This document shows positions 17,061 through 27,500 of a DNA stretch of 64,000 nucleotides, piece by piece (within the stretch, counting starts at the first letter, position 1; each line of letters starts with the position of its first letter). Source of the stretch: Pedobacter punctiformis (GTDB lineage Bacteria; Bacteroidota; Bacteroidia; Sphingobacteriales; Sphingobacteriaceae). The notes below the pieces were generated by a model. The model was not told the origin of the DNA, did no database searches, and saw only the letters and a program-made list of their open reading frames with translations. The stretch is taken from NCBI RefSeq assembly GCF_027213715.1, contig NZ_JAPWGM010000001.1, positions 992,001 to 1,056,000 of the forward strand, read 5' to 3'. A program made the translations under genes and the position numbers.

Positions 17061-18209
17061 ATGCAGTTTAAAGAAATCATAGGGCAGGAAAGAATTAAGC
17101 AACAATTGGTTCAAACGGTTAAAGAAAACCGGATTAGCCATGCACAACTCTTTTTATCGCCGGCAGGTTCCGGAGCCCTGCCTTTGGCAATTGCTTATGC
17201 ACAATACATCAACTGCCTTGAAAAAGGTGAAAATGATAGCTGCGGCATCTGCTCAAGCTGTAGAAAATACGAAAGACTGATTCATCCGGATTTACATTTC
17301 TCCTACCCGTTTTTTGCTTCGGCAAGTATAAAAACTGCTGTTGATGTGCTTGATGAATGGAGAAATATGGTGCTTCAGGATCCGTATTTTGATATGGACA
17401 TTTGGCGTTCAAAATTAGATGCGGCCAACAAACAAGCTAATATTAACATTGCGGAATGCCACGACATTATAAAAAAACTAAGTTATAAAGCTTTTGAAGC
17501 CGAAACGAAGGTTTTAATTATGTGGCTGCCCGAATATTTGGATAAAGCGGGTAATGCTTTATTAAAATTGATCGAAGAACCGCCTGCAAATACCTTATTT
17601 ATTTTAGTTGCTCAAAGTCAGGATCAGATTTTAACCACTATTTTATCACGTACCCAAATTATTAAAATCCCCAAACTAAGCAGCGAAGAAGTTTCCGGTT
17701 ATTTGTTGAACAGTAGTGGTTTAACTGAACATCAAACTATTGATTATGCTTTTTTAGCGGATGGAAATTTAATTGAAGCTAAAGCATTGGCTGCCGATAC
17801 ACAAAGCGACAGTTCGGGTACTTTTACCGCCTGGTTGAGGATGGGTTTTGGAAACAAAGTTCCGGATTTAATCGAATTTATAGATGAAGCTGCAAAGTGG
17901 GGACGGGAAAATCAGAAGAATTTTTTAAAGTATGGTGTAAATTATTTACGCGAATGTTGTTTAATTTTAAGTGGGGCCGAAGAATTGGTAAAACTGCCGC
18001 CATTAACCTTTGAAACGGCAAAAAAACTTAGTACACACGTACTTAGTCTGCCTATGGCTGAGGCTATAATCGGCGAATTGGAAAAGGCACACTATCATAT
18101 AGAACGGAATGCGAACCCGAAAATTCTGTTTTTAGATGTATCTTTACAACTGGTAAAAATTATCAAGTTTAAAACGCTCCCTGCGGGGACTCAATATATA
18201 TACAATTAA
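17061..18209 (+). CDS. holB: DNA polymerase III delta' subunit (HolB-type)
   Basis: 382 residues from ATG 17061; a TTG three codons upstream is not needed. The clamp-loader fold begins FKEIIGQERIK. A zinc module is formed by Cys52, 61, 64 and 67 (NCLEKGENDSCGICSSC), then IHPDLHFSYP, LLKLIEEPPANTLFILV and the arginine-finger/sensor block TTILSRTQII. The P-loop position (33-41, PAGSGALPL) lacks the lysine, as expected for delta', which does not hydrolyse ATP. It helps load the sliding clamp. It is followed after 1 bp by the PSP1 gene, a pairing also seen in Bacillus (holB-yaaT), and then by gldH. Confidence 0.93.
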   Translation: MQFKEIIGQERIKQQLVQTVKENRISHAQLFLSPAGSGALPLAIAYAQYINCLEKGENDSCGICSSCRKYERLIHPDLHFSYPFFASASIKTAVDVLDEWRNMVLQDPYFDMDIWRSKLDAANKQANINIAECHDIIKKLSYKAFEAETKVLIMWLPEYLDKAGNALLKLIEEPPANTLFILVAQSQDQILTTILSRTQIIKIPKLSSEEVSGYLLNSSGLTEHQTIDYAFLADGNLIEAKALAADTQSDSSGTFTAWLRMGFGNKVPDLIEFIDEAAKWGRENQKNFLKYGVNYLRECCLILSGAEELVKLPPLTFETAKKLSTHVLSLPMAEAIIGELEKAHYHIERNANPKILFLDVSLQLVKIIKFKTLPAGTQYIYN

Positions 18210-18210
18210 T

Positions 18211-19707
18211 ATGGGATGTGGAAGTTGTTCAACAGGTGGTGGTTGCACCCCTAATGGATGCAAAAGTAATGGCTCATGTGGCACCGGTGGGTGTCAGACA
18301 ATGGAAGTTCACGATTGGCTATCCAACCTGGATATGCCTTCTAACTATAAACCGTTTCAGGTTACAGAAATAAAATTTAAAGGTTCACGTAAGGAGTTTT
18401 TTCTAAACAGCGATAACATTTATCTGGAAATTGGCGAGTTGGTTGCTGTTGAAGGACCGACCGGTGGTTTTGATGTTGGACACGTTTCGCTTACCGGCGA
18501 ATTGGTTCGGATTCAAATGAAACGCCGTAAAACAACGCTGGATCAGGTGGTGAAAAAGATTTACCGTAAAGCCACTGAAGCTGATGTAGAAAAATGGAAT
18601 GCAGCAAAAGGGATGGAATGGGAAACCATGCATAAAGCCCGTAAACTGGCATTGGATTTACGTTTATCGATGAAAATCAGTGATGTGGATTATCAGGCAG
18701 ACAAAACCAAAGCCACATTCTTTTATACCGCTGATGGTCGTGTGGATTTCCGTGAACTGATAAAAAAGATGGCGGAAAACTTTAGGATCAGGATTGAGAT
18801 GCGCCAGATTGGGATGCGTCAGGAAGCCGGCCGTTTAGGCGGAATCGGCTCTTGCGGTCGCGAATTGTGTTGCTCTACCTGGCTTACCAATTTTAAAACC
18901 GTTTCTACAGCTGCAGCACGTTATCAAAACTTATCCTTAAACACCTTGAAGCTTGCCGGACAATGCGGTAAACTTAAATGTTGTTTAAATTATGAACTGG
19001 ATACTTATCTGGATGCTTTAAAAGATATTCCGGATAGAATTGAAAATCTGGATACAGAGGCAGGCTATGCCCGTCATCAAAAAACTGATATTTTCAAGAA
19101 AATTATGTGGTTTAGTTACCCTAATGATGAAAACTGGATTCCGGTTGCAGCAGCAAGGGTAAAAGAGATCATGGCACTGAACAAATCAGGTAAAAAAGCA
19201 CCTAATTTAAAAGAGGAGGCCGTTAAAATCGCGGCTCCTGTTGTTGTCGAAAAATCTTTTGATTACGAAAATGTTGTTGGTCAGGATAGTTTAACCCGTT
19301 TGGATGAGCGTTCTAAAAATAGAAACAGTCAAGGCCGGAATAACAATCAGAAAAATAACCGCAATAAAAGAGAAAGAACTCCGCAGGCAGATAATGCGGC
19401 TGGCACAGCCAAACCACAGCAGGCGCAGGGGCAAAAACCTCAAAAAGGTGGCGGAAAACCTCAACCCAACGGACCGAAGCCTCAGCAGCAAGCAGTACCA
19501 AAACCACAGCACGTTAATGGACCTAAGCCTCAAAATGGGCCAAAGTCACAACAAAATCCAAAACCTGTTGTAAAGGCAGAGGGTAGCGGGCCGGCTGATG
19601 AGGTAAAAGCAGAACCGAATAAAAATAAGAACAGAAACAATCGCAGGAAAAATAATAACCGCCGAAAAGATAACAATGGCTCAGAAAATAAACCAGCTGC
19701 TGAATAA
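18211..19707 (+). CDS. PSP1 domain protein (RicT/YaaT family) with low-complexity tail
   Basis: 498 residues. A cysteine/glycine-rich N-terminus (about 1-30) precedes the PSP1 core, which contains FRIRIEMRQIGMRQEAGRLG, the cysteine block SCGRELCCSTWL and CGKLKCCLNYE. After residue 365 comes a long disordered tail rich in Gln, Asn, Pro and Lys (NGPKPQ-like repeats, NRNNRRKNNNRRK). In Bacillus the RicT/YaaT homologue forms an iron-sulfur complex affecting RNA processing; the same role here is inference. It starts 1 bp after holB and its 3' end overlaps gldH by 32 bp, so the three genes form one operon. The basic tail may bind RNA or the nucleoid. Confidence 0.9.
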   Translation: MGCGSCSTGGGCTPNGCKSNGSCGTGGCQTMEVHDWLSNLDMPSNYKPFQVTEIKFKGSRKEFFLNSDNIYLEIGELVAVEGPTGGFDVGHVSLTGELVRIQMKRRKTTLDQVVKKIYRKATEADVEKWNAAKGMEWETMHKARKLALDLRLSMKISDVDYQADKTKATFFYTADGRVDFRELIKKMAENFRIRIEMRQIGMRQEAGRLGGIGSCGRELCCSTWLTNFKTVSTAAARYQNLSLNTLKLAGQCGKLKCCLNYELDTYLDALKDIPDRIENLDTEAGYARHQKTDIFKKIMWFSYPNDENWIPVAAARVKEIMALNKSGKKAPNLKEEAVKIAAPVVVEKSFDYENVVGQDSLTRLDERSKNRNSQGRNNNQKNNRNKRERTPQADNAAGTAKPQQAQGQKPQKGGGKPQPNGPKPQQQAVPKPQHVNGPKPQNGPKSQQNPKPVVKAEGSGPADEVKAEPNKNKNRNNRRKNNNRRKDNNGSENKPAAE

Positions 19708-20167
19708 TAAACCAGCCTTTCTACTGGCGTTTTTATTGGTTGTATCACTCTTTTCGGGGTGTATAAATAGCGTTGTTGATACCAATGTTAAAATACCGGA
19801 TCGTAAATGGACCTATAGAAACCATATTGCAGCTGAATTTGAAATAAAGGATAATACAAAAGGGTATAACATTTATTTTAAACTAAGGCATACGGCAGAA
19901 TATCGTTATTCTAATATTTACATTTTAGCCCATTTCTTTGATGGAAATAACAAGGTAACAAAACGTTACCAATATAAACTGGCTAAAAATGATGGAGAAT
20001 GGCTGGGTAGTGGCTCAGGTAATGTGTTTAATTATACTTTGCCTATGCTAACTAAGCACCATTTTCCTAAAAATGGAAAGTTTAAAATAGAGATTGAGCA
20101 AAACATGCGGGATAATCCGCTGGTTGAAATTAGTGATGCCGGCATTTTAGTTGAAGAAGCTCAATAA
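19676..20167 (+). CDS. gldH: Gliding motility lipoprotein GldH
   Basis: 163 residues with a lipoprotein signal (hydrophobic 14-26, FSGCINS, Cys29). The mature part matches GldH: PDRKWTYRNHIAAEFEI, YNIYFKLRHTAEYRYSNIY and FPKNGKFKIEIEQNMRDNPL. GldH is one of the lipoproteins required for gliding motility in Flavobacterium; many non-gliding Bacteroidota retain it, so motility cannot be concluded. The start lies within the end of the PSP1 frame (32-bp overlap), so translation is probably coupled. The gene order holB, PSP1, gldH is typical of this phylum. It converges on murF. Confidence 0.9.
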   Translation: MAQKINQLLNNKPAFLLAFLLVVSLFSGCINSVVDTNVKIPDRKWTYRNHIAAEFEIKDNTKGYNIYFKLRHTAEYRYSNIYILAHFFDGNNKVTKRYQYKLAKNDGEWLGSGSGNVFNYTLPMLTKHHFPKNGKFKIEIEQNMRDNPLVEISDAGILVEEAQ

Positions 20168-20239
20168 AAGGCCGGAATAAAATGGAACACGTCTTTTGCG
20201 CTTCAGTCTTTATTAAATATAGATTCTCAGCAGCTTAAA

Positions 20240-21541
20240 TTACAAGTATTGAAGTAGGCTTTCCAGTTTCATTCCTCTCGATCCTTTAAGCAGAATCATA
20301 TTGTTTTTAATAGGATTTTCCTGTAAATAAGCAGCTGCTTCGTTAGGTGTTTTAAAGAATTTTGCTTTTGTATTGTCTTTGTACGCGTAAAAATCTTTAC
20401 CAATAAAAATAATTTCATTTAAGCCGCTTTCAAAAGCCTGTTTTGCAATTAATTCATGCTGTATGGCCGATTCCGGACCTAGTTCAAACATATCGCCTAA
20501 AATGGCTGTTTTTTGATCTGCTGTTAAAACTGAGATATTGTTCAGGGCTGCGCTCATACTGCTTGGATTGGCATTATAAAAATCGCAGATTACGGTATTC
20601 CGGTCGGTTTTGGTTAATTGAGAGCGGTTATTTTTAGGCTGATAATTTGCCAGGCCCTGATTAATGGATTCAGGATTCATATCAAAAAAGTCGCCTATAC
20701 AAATTGCGGCCAGGATATTTTCAAAGTTGTAGCTCCCCGTTAAATGAGTTTTAACACTTGATTCTTCCTCATGGTTTGTCCAATCGACTTCAATAAACGG
20801 ATCACTGCTTTTTAATTGACCTTTAATGGTATTTCCGGTTTCGGTACCATAAAAAATCAGCTTATTTAAGCCGGCTGCAGTACTCATTTCCATCAAATAA
20901 GAATTATCCCGGTTAATAAAAGTGTACCCGTTGGTTTTCTTCAGGTAAGCATAAAGTTCTGCTTTACCTTTTTTTACCCCTTCAAACCCGCCAAAACCAT
21001 CTAAATGCGCCATACCCACATTGGTAATAATGCCGTGAGTCGGTTGCGCAATGGTACAAAGCAGTTCTATTTCCTTTTGATGGTTTGCGCCCATTTCAAT
21101 AATCGCAACTTCAACATCATTGCGAATGGATAGTATGGAAAGTGGAACACCAATGTGATTATTCAGGTTTCCAAATGTGGCAAAAGTCTTATATCGTTCA
21201 GCTAAAACAGCATTTACCAATTCTTTGCTGGTTGTTTTTCCATTACTGCCGGTTAAACCTATTACCGGAATATTTAACTGGTTGCGGTGATGGCGGGCTA
21301 AATCCTGTAAGGAAGTTAAAACGTCTTCTACAAGCAGGTAACGATCACTTATTTTATACTTTTCTTCGTCAATAATGGCAAAAGAGGCTCCATTTTCCAG
21401 TGCCTGGGCCGCAAATTCGTTTGCATTAAAGTGATCGCCTTTTAGCGCAAAAAACAAACTGCCTTTTATAATATTGCGGGTATCCGTAGATATTTGAAGG
21501 TTTTCAAGGAAATGGGCGTATAAAATTTCAGTGGTAATCAT
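20240..21541 (-). CDS. murF: UDP-N-acetylmuramoyl-tripeptide-D-alanyl-D-alanine ligase MurF
   Basis: 433 residues, the usual size. The N-terminal Mur domain begins STDTRNIIKGSLFFALKGD. The ATP-binding centre has GLTGSNGKTTSKEL (P-loop 98-104), then VAIIEMGANHQKEIELL and ITNVGMAHLDGFG. The C-terminal domain has FYNANPSSMSAAL and ILGDMFELG. It joins D-Ala-D-Ala to the UDP-MurNAc tripeptide in the cytoplasm, the last soluble step of peptidoglycan precursor synthesis. It lies alone, away from a dcw cluster, facing gldH with a 72-bp gap. Start is the first in-frame ATG and fits the family N-terminus. Confidence 0.97.
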   Translation of the reverse strand: MITTEILYAHFLENLQISTDTRNIIKGSLFFALKGDHFNANEFAAQALENGASFAIIDEEKYKISDRYLLVEDVLTSLQDLARHHRNQLNIPVIGLTGSNGKTTSKELVNAVLAERYKTFATFGNLNNHIGVPLSILSIRNDVEVAIIEMGANHQKEIELLCTIAQPTHGIITNVGMAHLDGFGGFEGVKKGKAELYAYLKKTNGYTFINRDNSYLMEMSTAAGLNKLIFYGTETGNTIKGQLKSSDPFIEVDWTNHEEESSVKTHLTGSYNFENILAAICIGDFFDMNPESINQGLANYQPKNNRSQLTKTDRNTVICDFYNANPSSMSAALNNISVLTADQKTAILGDMFELGPESAIQHELIAKQAFESGLNEIIFIGKDFYAYKDNTKAKFFKTPNEAAAYLQENPIKNNMILLKGSRGMKLESLLQYL

Positions 21542-21687
21542 GCTTTATGTAAAAAGTATGCGGTAAAATTAAGCTTTCGCAGTAAAAAAAAACAAAATTA
21601 GTACATTAGATAAAATATCAGTTAAAATAACGAATTAAAGCTTTAAAACTATGCTGATATAATCTCTAACCGATCATCAACTTTCCA

Positions 21688-24180
21688 ATGAAAAAAATAT
21701 TTACGCTCTGTTTAGTCGCACTTACGTTAGTTTCTTTTGCACAGGCCCAGGTTAAATCTCCTGATGAATTTTTAGGTTATGAACTTGGCTCCCATTTTAC
21801 ACCTCATTTTAAGATGGCCGATTATTTCAGACAAACGGCCTCCGTATCAAAAAATGTTAAGCTGATAGAATATGGTAAGACAAACGAAGGCCGGCCACTG
21901 ATGGTTGCTTTTATTTCGTCGGTTGATAACTTGAATAAGTTAGAACAAATCAGGACGAATAACTTATTGCTGGCCAGCGGAAGTTCAAATAACGTGGATT
22001 TAAATCATCAGCCTGCTTTATTGTGGTTAAGTTATAATGTGCATGGCAATGAAGCAAACTCAACTGAAACGGCTATGAAGATGTTGTATACCTTATCATC
22101 CGGGCAGGATAAACAAGCGAATGAATGGTTGAAGAACACCGTTGTTGTTATAGATCCATGTTTAAATCCGGATGGAAGAGATCGTTATGTAAATTATTTT
22201 AACAGTGTTGTTGGTCAGGCTCCAAATTCCGATGCATCATCAAGAGAGCATATTGAGCCATGGCCGGGTGGCAGAGCAAATCACTATTATTTCGATTTAA
22301 ATAGAGACTGGGCCTGGCAAACGCAGGTTGAAAGTCAGCAAAGATTAGCTTTGTATAATCAATGGATGCCGCAGGTACATGTTGATTTCCATGAGCAGGG
22401 CTATAATGAACCTTATTACTTCGCTCCTGCAGCAGAGCCTGTTCATCAGGACATTACCCAATGGCAAAAAAGTTTTCAGGTTGTAGTAGGTAAAAACAAC
22501 GCTAAATACTTTGATGAGCAGGGCTGGCAATATTTTACTAAAGAACGTTTCGATTTACTATATCCATCCTACGGCGATACTTATCCTTTATATAACGGCG
22601 CAATAGGAATGACTTATGAGCAGGGTGGAATTAGAGCAGGTTTATCTGTTGTAACCAATGATGGAGACACTTTAACGCTTAAAGATCGCATTGCGCATCA
22701 TTTTACCACCGGAATGTCTACCGTTGAAGTAACAGCCCAAAATCATGGTAAATTGATGGATGAGTTTAAAAAATATTTCCAGAATGCCTTAACAACCTCA
22801 CCCGGCGTTTATAAAAGTTATATTATTAAACCAGATAACCTGTCGAGGTTAAAAAAACTGGCTGCTTTGCTTACCAAAAATAAAATAGAATTTGCTTATG
22901 GTGGAGATCGTGCCGCAAGGGGTTATGATTACGATACCCAAAAAGAAGAAAACTTTACCATAGGTCGTAATGATTTGATTGTAAATGTACAGCAGCCAAG
23001 GGCAGTGCTGGCCAATGTTTTACTGGAGCCACAAACGGTAGTAACAGATTCTAATACCTATGATATTACCGCATGGGCGTTGCCTTACGTATACGGCTTA
23101 AAATCTTATGCAAGTAAAGAAAGCATTAGGGGAAAATTCTCTTCATTGGAAGAAATCAAGTCACCATCTACAAATATTGATAAACCTTTAGCCTGGTTAT
23201 TTAACTGGGGATCAAGCGAAGATGTTCAATTATTAACCGCCCTGCAGAGTGAAAAAATTAAGGTCAGACAGGCTGATCAGTCATTTTCTGTAAATGGAAA
23301 AAATTACCCGGCAGGAACTTTAATCGTTTTGCGGGCAGAAAATGAAAAATCAGTTAAAGAGCTAAAGACTAAAATAAATGGAATTGCTACGGCGTTGGAT
23401 AAACCATTACAGGCAATTACCAGTGGATTTGTTGAAAAAGGGAAGGATTTTGGATCATCGGTATACCCTTTATTAAAGCAGCCTAAAATAGCGGTTGTAT
23501 CTGGCAATGAAGTTTCTTCTCTTGCCTTTGGAGAGGTTTGGTTTTATTTGGAGCATGATTTAAAACTCCCGGCAAATATTATTAATGCAAAAGACATTAA
23601 TAATTTGGATATTAATAAAATCAATACACTTATTCTTCCAGACGGTAGTTACAACAATTTAATCGGTGATGGTTTGACAGAGTGGGTTAACAAAGGTGGA
23701 AAATTGATTTTGATGGAAGATGCAATAGGAAGTGTAGTAGAGAAGAAAGGTTTTGATATTAAAAAGAAAGAACAGGCTGTTAAAAAGGATGAAAAACCGG
23801 AAGTAAGTAAGGCTCTTTTTAAAGATAAGGATAAAGATGATTATGAAAACAGCATCCCCGGGGCTATTTATAGGGTAAATCTTGATGCTTCTCATCCATT
23901 TGCCTATGGAATAGGCAAAACATATTATACTTTAAAAGTCGATAACAAAATCTATGAACCATTAACCAAAGGATGGAATATTGGTCAGTTTAACGATAAA
24001 AGTTTAATTGCTGGTATAGTAGGTAAGAAAGTTCGTAATGAACTTAAATCCGGATTAGTAATTGGTGTTCAGGAGTTTGGAAGAGGGCAGGTTGTCTATT
24101 TAGCTAATGATCCACTATTCAGGAATTTCTGGGAAAATGGAAAGACACTTTTTGGCAACATTATATTTTGTAATTATTAA
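21688..24180 (+). CDS. Secreted M14 zinc carboxypeptidase with large C-terminal extension
   Basis: 830 residues with a signal peptide (1-20, ending AQAQ). The M14 domain occupies about 25-345: zinc ligands His119 and Glu122 in NVHGNEANSTE, PCLNPDGRDRYVNYFN, the DLNRDW block near 203-208, a histidine block VHVDFHEQGYN (231 or 235), and the catalytic glutamate 311 in MTYEQGG. The C-terminal half (about 480-830) has a glutamine-amidotransferase-like topology (VWFYLEHDLKLPAN, TLILPDGSY, GGKLILMEDA). It should trim peptides in the periplasm or outside the cell. It lies just upstream of the first SusCD pair, which could suggest peptide uptake, but a 356-bp gap with its own promoter box separates them. 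Confidence 0.9.
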   Translation: MKKIFTLCLVALTLVSFAQAQVKSPDEFLGYELGSHFTPHFKMADYFRQTASVSKNVKLIEYGKTNEGRPLMVAFISSVDNLNKLEQIRTNNLLLASGSSNNVDLNHQPALLWLSYNVHGNEANSTETAMKMLYTLSSGQDKQANEWLKNTVVVIDPCLNPDGRDRYVNYFNSVVGQAPNSDASSREHIEPWPGGRANHYYFDLNRDWAWQTQVESQQRLALYNQWMPQVHVDFHEQGYNEPYYFAPAAEPVHQDITQWQKSFQVVVGKNNAKYFDEQGWQYFTKERFDLLYPSYGDTYPLYNGAIGMTYEQGGIRAGLSVVTNDGDTLTLKDRIAHHFTTGMSTVEVTAQNHGKLMDEFKKYFQNALTTSPGVYKSYIIKPDNLSRLKKLAALLTKNKIEFAYGGDRAARGYDYDTQKEENFTIGRNDLIVNVQQPRAVLANVLLEPQTVVTDSNTYDITAWALPYVYGLKSYASKESIRGKFSSLEEIKSPSTNIDKPLAWLFNWGSSEDVQLLTALQSEKIKVRQADQSFSVNGKNYPAGTLIVLRAENEKSVKELKTKINGIATALDKPLQAITSGFVEKGKDFGSSVYPLLKQPKIAVVSGNEVSSLAFGEVWFYLEHDLKLPANIINAKDINNLDINKINTLILPDGSYNNLIGDGLTEWVNKGGKLILMEDAIGSVVEKKGFDIKKKEQAVKKDEKPEVSKALFKDKDKDDYENSIPGAIYRVNLDASHPFAYGIGKTYYTLKVDNKIYEPLTKGWNIGQFNDKSLIAGIVGKKVRNELKSGLVIGVQEFGRGQVVYLANDPLFRNFWENGKTLFGNIIFCNY

Positions 24181-24536
24181 ACGTTTAGAAATAAATTTTG
24201 TTAAAAACAGACGGTTAATTTCATTTTACGACGATAAAATGAAATTGAGTAGATATATGAAAGGGGTTTTTATTCAAAATTATATCCCAATATTGGGTAA
24301 AAATGCAAATAATTTAAAGCTTAACTTAAAAAAACAGTGTGTAAATAATTTCTCGCTTTTATTGAAAAAAAATATCGCAGAGCCTGTTTTTGGACAAATT
24401 TTTTCTCGTTTTGGCTTATAAATTTTACATATCCTAAAATTTATGTTAAAATATGTTAAAATAAATTTGCTTCTATTGCTAACTAACTATAATTTAGTAA
24501 ATCATTATTAATCATTAACTAACCTATTTTCAAATT
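24181..24536 (+). other. Gene-free stretch: upstream region of the first susC
   Basis: No supported gene. A 104-codon open frame overlaps the end of the M14 gene and runs to 24421, but has neither a recognisable product nor a start context. The last 75 bp carry the -7 box at 24462-24469 and a leader sharing ATTAATCATTA (24507-24517) with the second susC. Confidence 0.5.
24462..24469 (+). promoter_or_regulatory. -7 promoter box for the first susCD module
   Basis: TAAATTTG matches TAnnTTTG exactly; transcription would start near 24476, giving a leader of about 60 nt. No clear -33 element was seen. Confidence 0.45.
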
Positions 24537-24563
24537 ATGAAAAAACTTCTACAAAGTTTGTTC
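24507..24563 (+). repeat. susC 5'-end copy 1 (shared leader motif and first nine codons)
   Basis: ATTAATCATTA lies 30 nt before the ATG. The first 27 nt of coding sequence are identical, including all synonymous positions, to those of the second susC (copy 2 at 30419-30474). It encodes MKKLLQSLF. Confidence 0.6.
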
Positions 24564-27500
24564 ATTCTTATGTTTGTTGCTGTTACAGCAATTGCACAAG
24601 AAAGAACAATTACTGGTACAGTTACTTCTCAGGAAGACAAATTACCTATTCCTGGGGTAAGTGTAAAAGTTAAAGGCACTCAATCAGGTGCTGTTACAGA
24701 TGCTAACGGAAAGTATTCTGTTAAAGTTCCATCAGGTTCTGCAGTATTAGAATTTACTTTTATTGGTTACGCAGTACAAAGCAGAACAGTTACCGGTTCT
24801 GGTGTAATTAATGTTGTTCTAACCTCAGACACTAAATCTCTTAATGAGGTTGTAGTTTCAGCTGCAGGTTTAACAGCTCGTAAAAAAGAGCTTGGTAATG
24901 CTCAAACAACTTTAAAAAATGAGGCTTTAACTCAAGCTAAGCCAACAAGTATTGCGTCTGGTCTTGCTGGTAAAGTTGCCGGCTTAAGCATTCAGGGTGT
25001 AAGTAGTGGTGTAAATCCTAACTATCGTGTGATTTTAAGGGGTATGCGTTCACTTACGGGTAACAATGAGGCTTTAATCGTTGTTGACAATACAATCGTG
25101 CCTAACGCAATTTTAGGTAATATCAACCCTGATGACATTGAAGATATTACTGTGCTAAACGGAGCAAGCTCTGCAGCATTGTATGGATCTGCTGCGTCTA
25201 ACGGTGCATTGATCATTACAACTAAAAAAGGAAGAAAAACTCCTGGACTGGATATTAAGATTGATAATACTACGACAATTGAGCAAGTGGCTTTTTATCC
25301 AGGTTTACAAAAACAATTCGGTTCTGGTTCTGACAATGACATTCAGGTTTATAACCCAATTGAGAATCAGCAATATGGACCGGCTTTTGATGGCGTTGTA
25401 AGGCCTATTGGTCGCCCTTTACAGGATGGATCAATTCAAAAAGTTCCATATCAGTGGACTGATAGTAAAAATGATTTCTGGGAGAATGGTCTTACAAATA
25501 TGACCAATTTCTCCGCTTCATCAGGAAGTGATAATGGATCATTGTATGCATCTGCCCAATATTTGAGAACAGATGGTACAACTCCGGGCGATAAATATAA
25601 CAGATCATCGGTAAGATTAGGTGGAACCCGCGTTTTATCTAAAGTTTTAGATTTTAACTACTCTGCATATTATGCTCAGAATCGTTACAATCAAACAACT
25701 CAAACATCAAACATTTATAATTATTTATTGAATGCACCGGGTAACGCTCCGTTAACTGATTATAGCGATTGGAGAAATAACCCTTATGCTAATCCAAATG
25801 GCTATTTTAATGCATATTATAATAACCCATATTTCATGGCAGATAATTATAGACAAAAAATAAGAAATGATTATTTTATTGGTAATGCAGAATTAAAATA
25901 TAAACCATTGGATTGGTTAGATTTTACAGGACGTATTGGTTTAACTACCCGTAATCAAAGCTCTAAAACTTATTCAGACATCTTTACCTTTAGTGAATAT
26001 ACAAAGAGTATTGTTGGTTCAAGTGAGTATAAAAAACAAGATATCCTTGGTGGTAATGAAGATAATTTCTTTTATAACACAACCATCATTACCGATTTTA
26101 TTGCGCATGCGAAAAAAAGTTATGGTGATTTCAAAATTAACTTAACTGGTTTATTCCAGGCACGTCAGGATCAATATAAAACTGAGACGGCTTCAATCTC
26201 TGGATTATTAACTCCAGGTCTTTTCAACTTGGGTAATAGTGTAAATACACCAACAGCCTCTGGAGCAGATGCTTTAGCAAGATCTTATGGATTAACTGGA
26301 AAATTAGACATAGCATTTAAGGATTATTTATTTTTAACAGCTACTGGGCGTAATGACTGGGTTTCAATTCTTGCACCTGAAAACCGTTCATTCTTCTATC
26401 CAAGTGTGAGTTTATCATTTGTTCCTACTGATGCAATTCAGGCATTAAAGGACATTAAAGAAATCGACTTTATTAAAATAAGAGGAGGTTGGTCTAAAGT
26501 TGGTCAGGTTAACTTAGGTAGCTCAGCAACATTTGGAGCTTATAGCTTACAGCCAACATTCGCTCAAGGATCTGGTTATCCTTTCAACGGGCTTGGTGGT
26601 TTAACAGTTGGTGATAGATTGGTTTCGGAAAGCTTAAAACCAGAGATTACTCAAGGTTATGAAGTAGGTATTGAAACAAGTTTGTTTAAAAGCAGAATCA
26701 ACTTAGGTGTTACTTATTTTGATTCGAAAACAAAAAACCAAACAGTGGCAACCGGAGTTTCAGGAGCAACTGGTTATACTTCATACTTAGTTAACACAGG
26801 TCAAACGAGTTCTAAAGGTATTGAGGCAAATTTATCGGTAGTTCCTTACAGAAACGAAAACTGGGATATCACATTGAGTACAAACTTTACTCACTATAGC
26901 AATATGGTAGATTATATCAGTGGAGATTTAAAACAATTAACTTTAGGATCTTATACTGGTGGTGCTGGTTCATATGCAATTGAAGGTCAGCCTTTTCCGG
27001 TTATTCAGGGAACAACTCACGTTCGTGATAGTCAGGGAAGAATCATTGTTAACCCTTTAACAGGTTATCCTTCTGCTACCCCGGGTGTAAGTATCTTAGG
27101 ACAGGCAGCTGCTAAAAATACTTTAGGATTGAATCTTAATGTGAAATATAAAGCATTTACTTTATATGGTTCAGCTGAATACCGTACTGGTAACGTAATT
27201 TATAACAGTGGTGGTGGTACATTTGACTTTAGTGGTGCTGGTATTAATTCAGCAGCCTATAATCGCGATCGCTTTGTTATACCTAACTCTTCTTATTTAG
27301 ATCCTGTAACCAATACATACGTAGCAAATACTAATATTTCTGTTCGTGATGGTGGTGCTGGTTACTGGTCTATTGGAGGCCCTAGAACTGGAATTGCAGA
27401 AAACTATGTTACTTCAGCGGCTTTCTGGAAAATCAGAGAGATCTCTTTGGCTTACGATATTCCATCTAAGTTTTTGGCAAGAACAAAAGTTTTCAAAGCA

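Noticed and set aside
19291..19748. Several 64-80-codon minus-strand frames
   Set aside because: Shadows of the repetitive low-complexity tail of the PSP1 gene.
24107..24421. 104-codon plus-strand frame after the M14 gene
   Set aside because: It overlaps the M14 C-terminus in another frame, has no recognisable domain, and its composition is that of AT-rich intergenic DNA.
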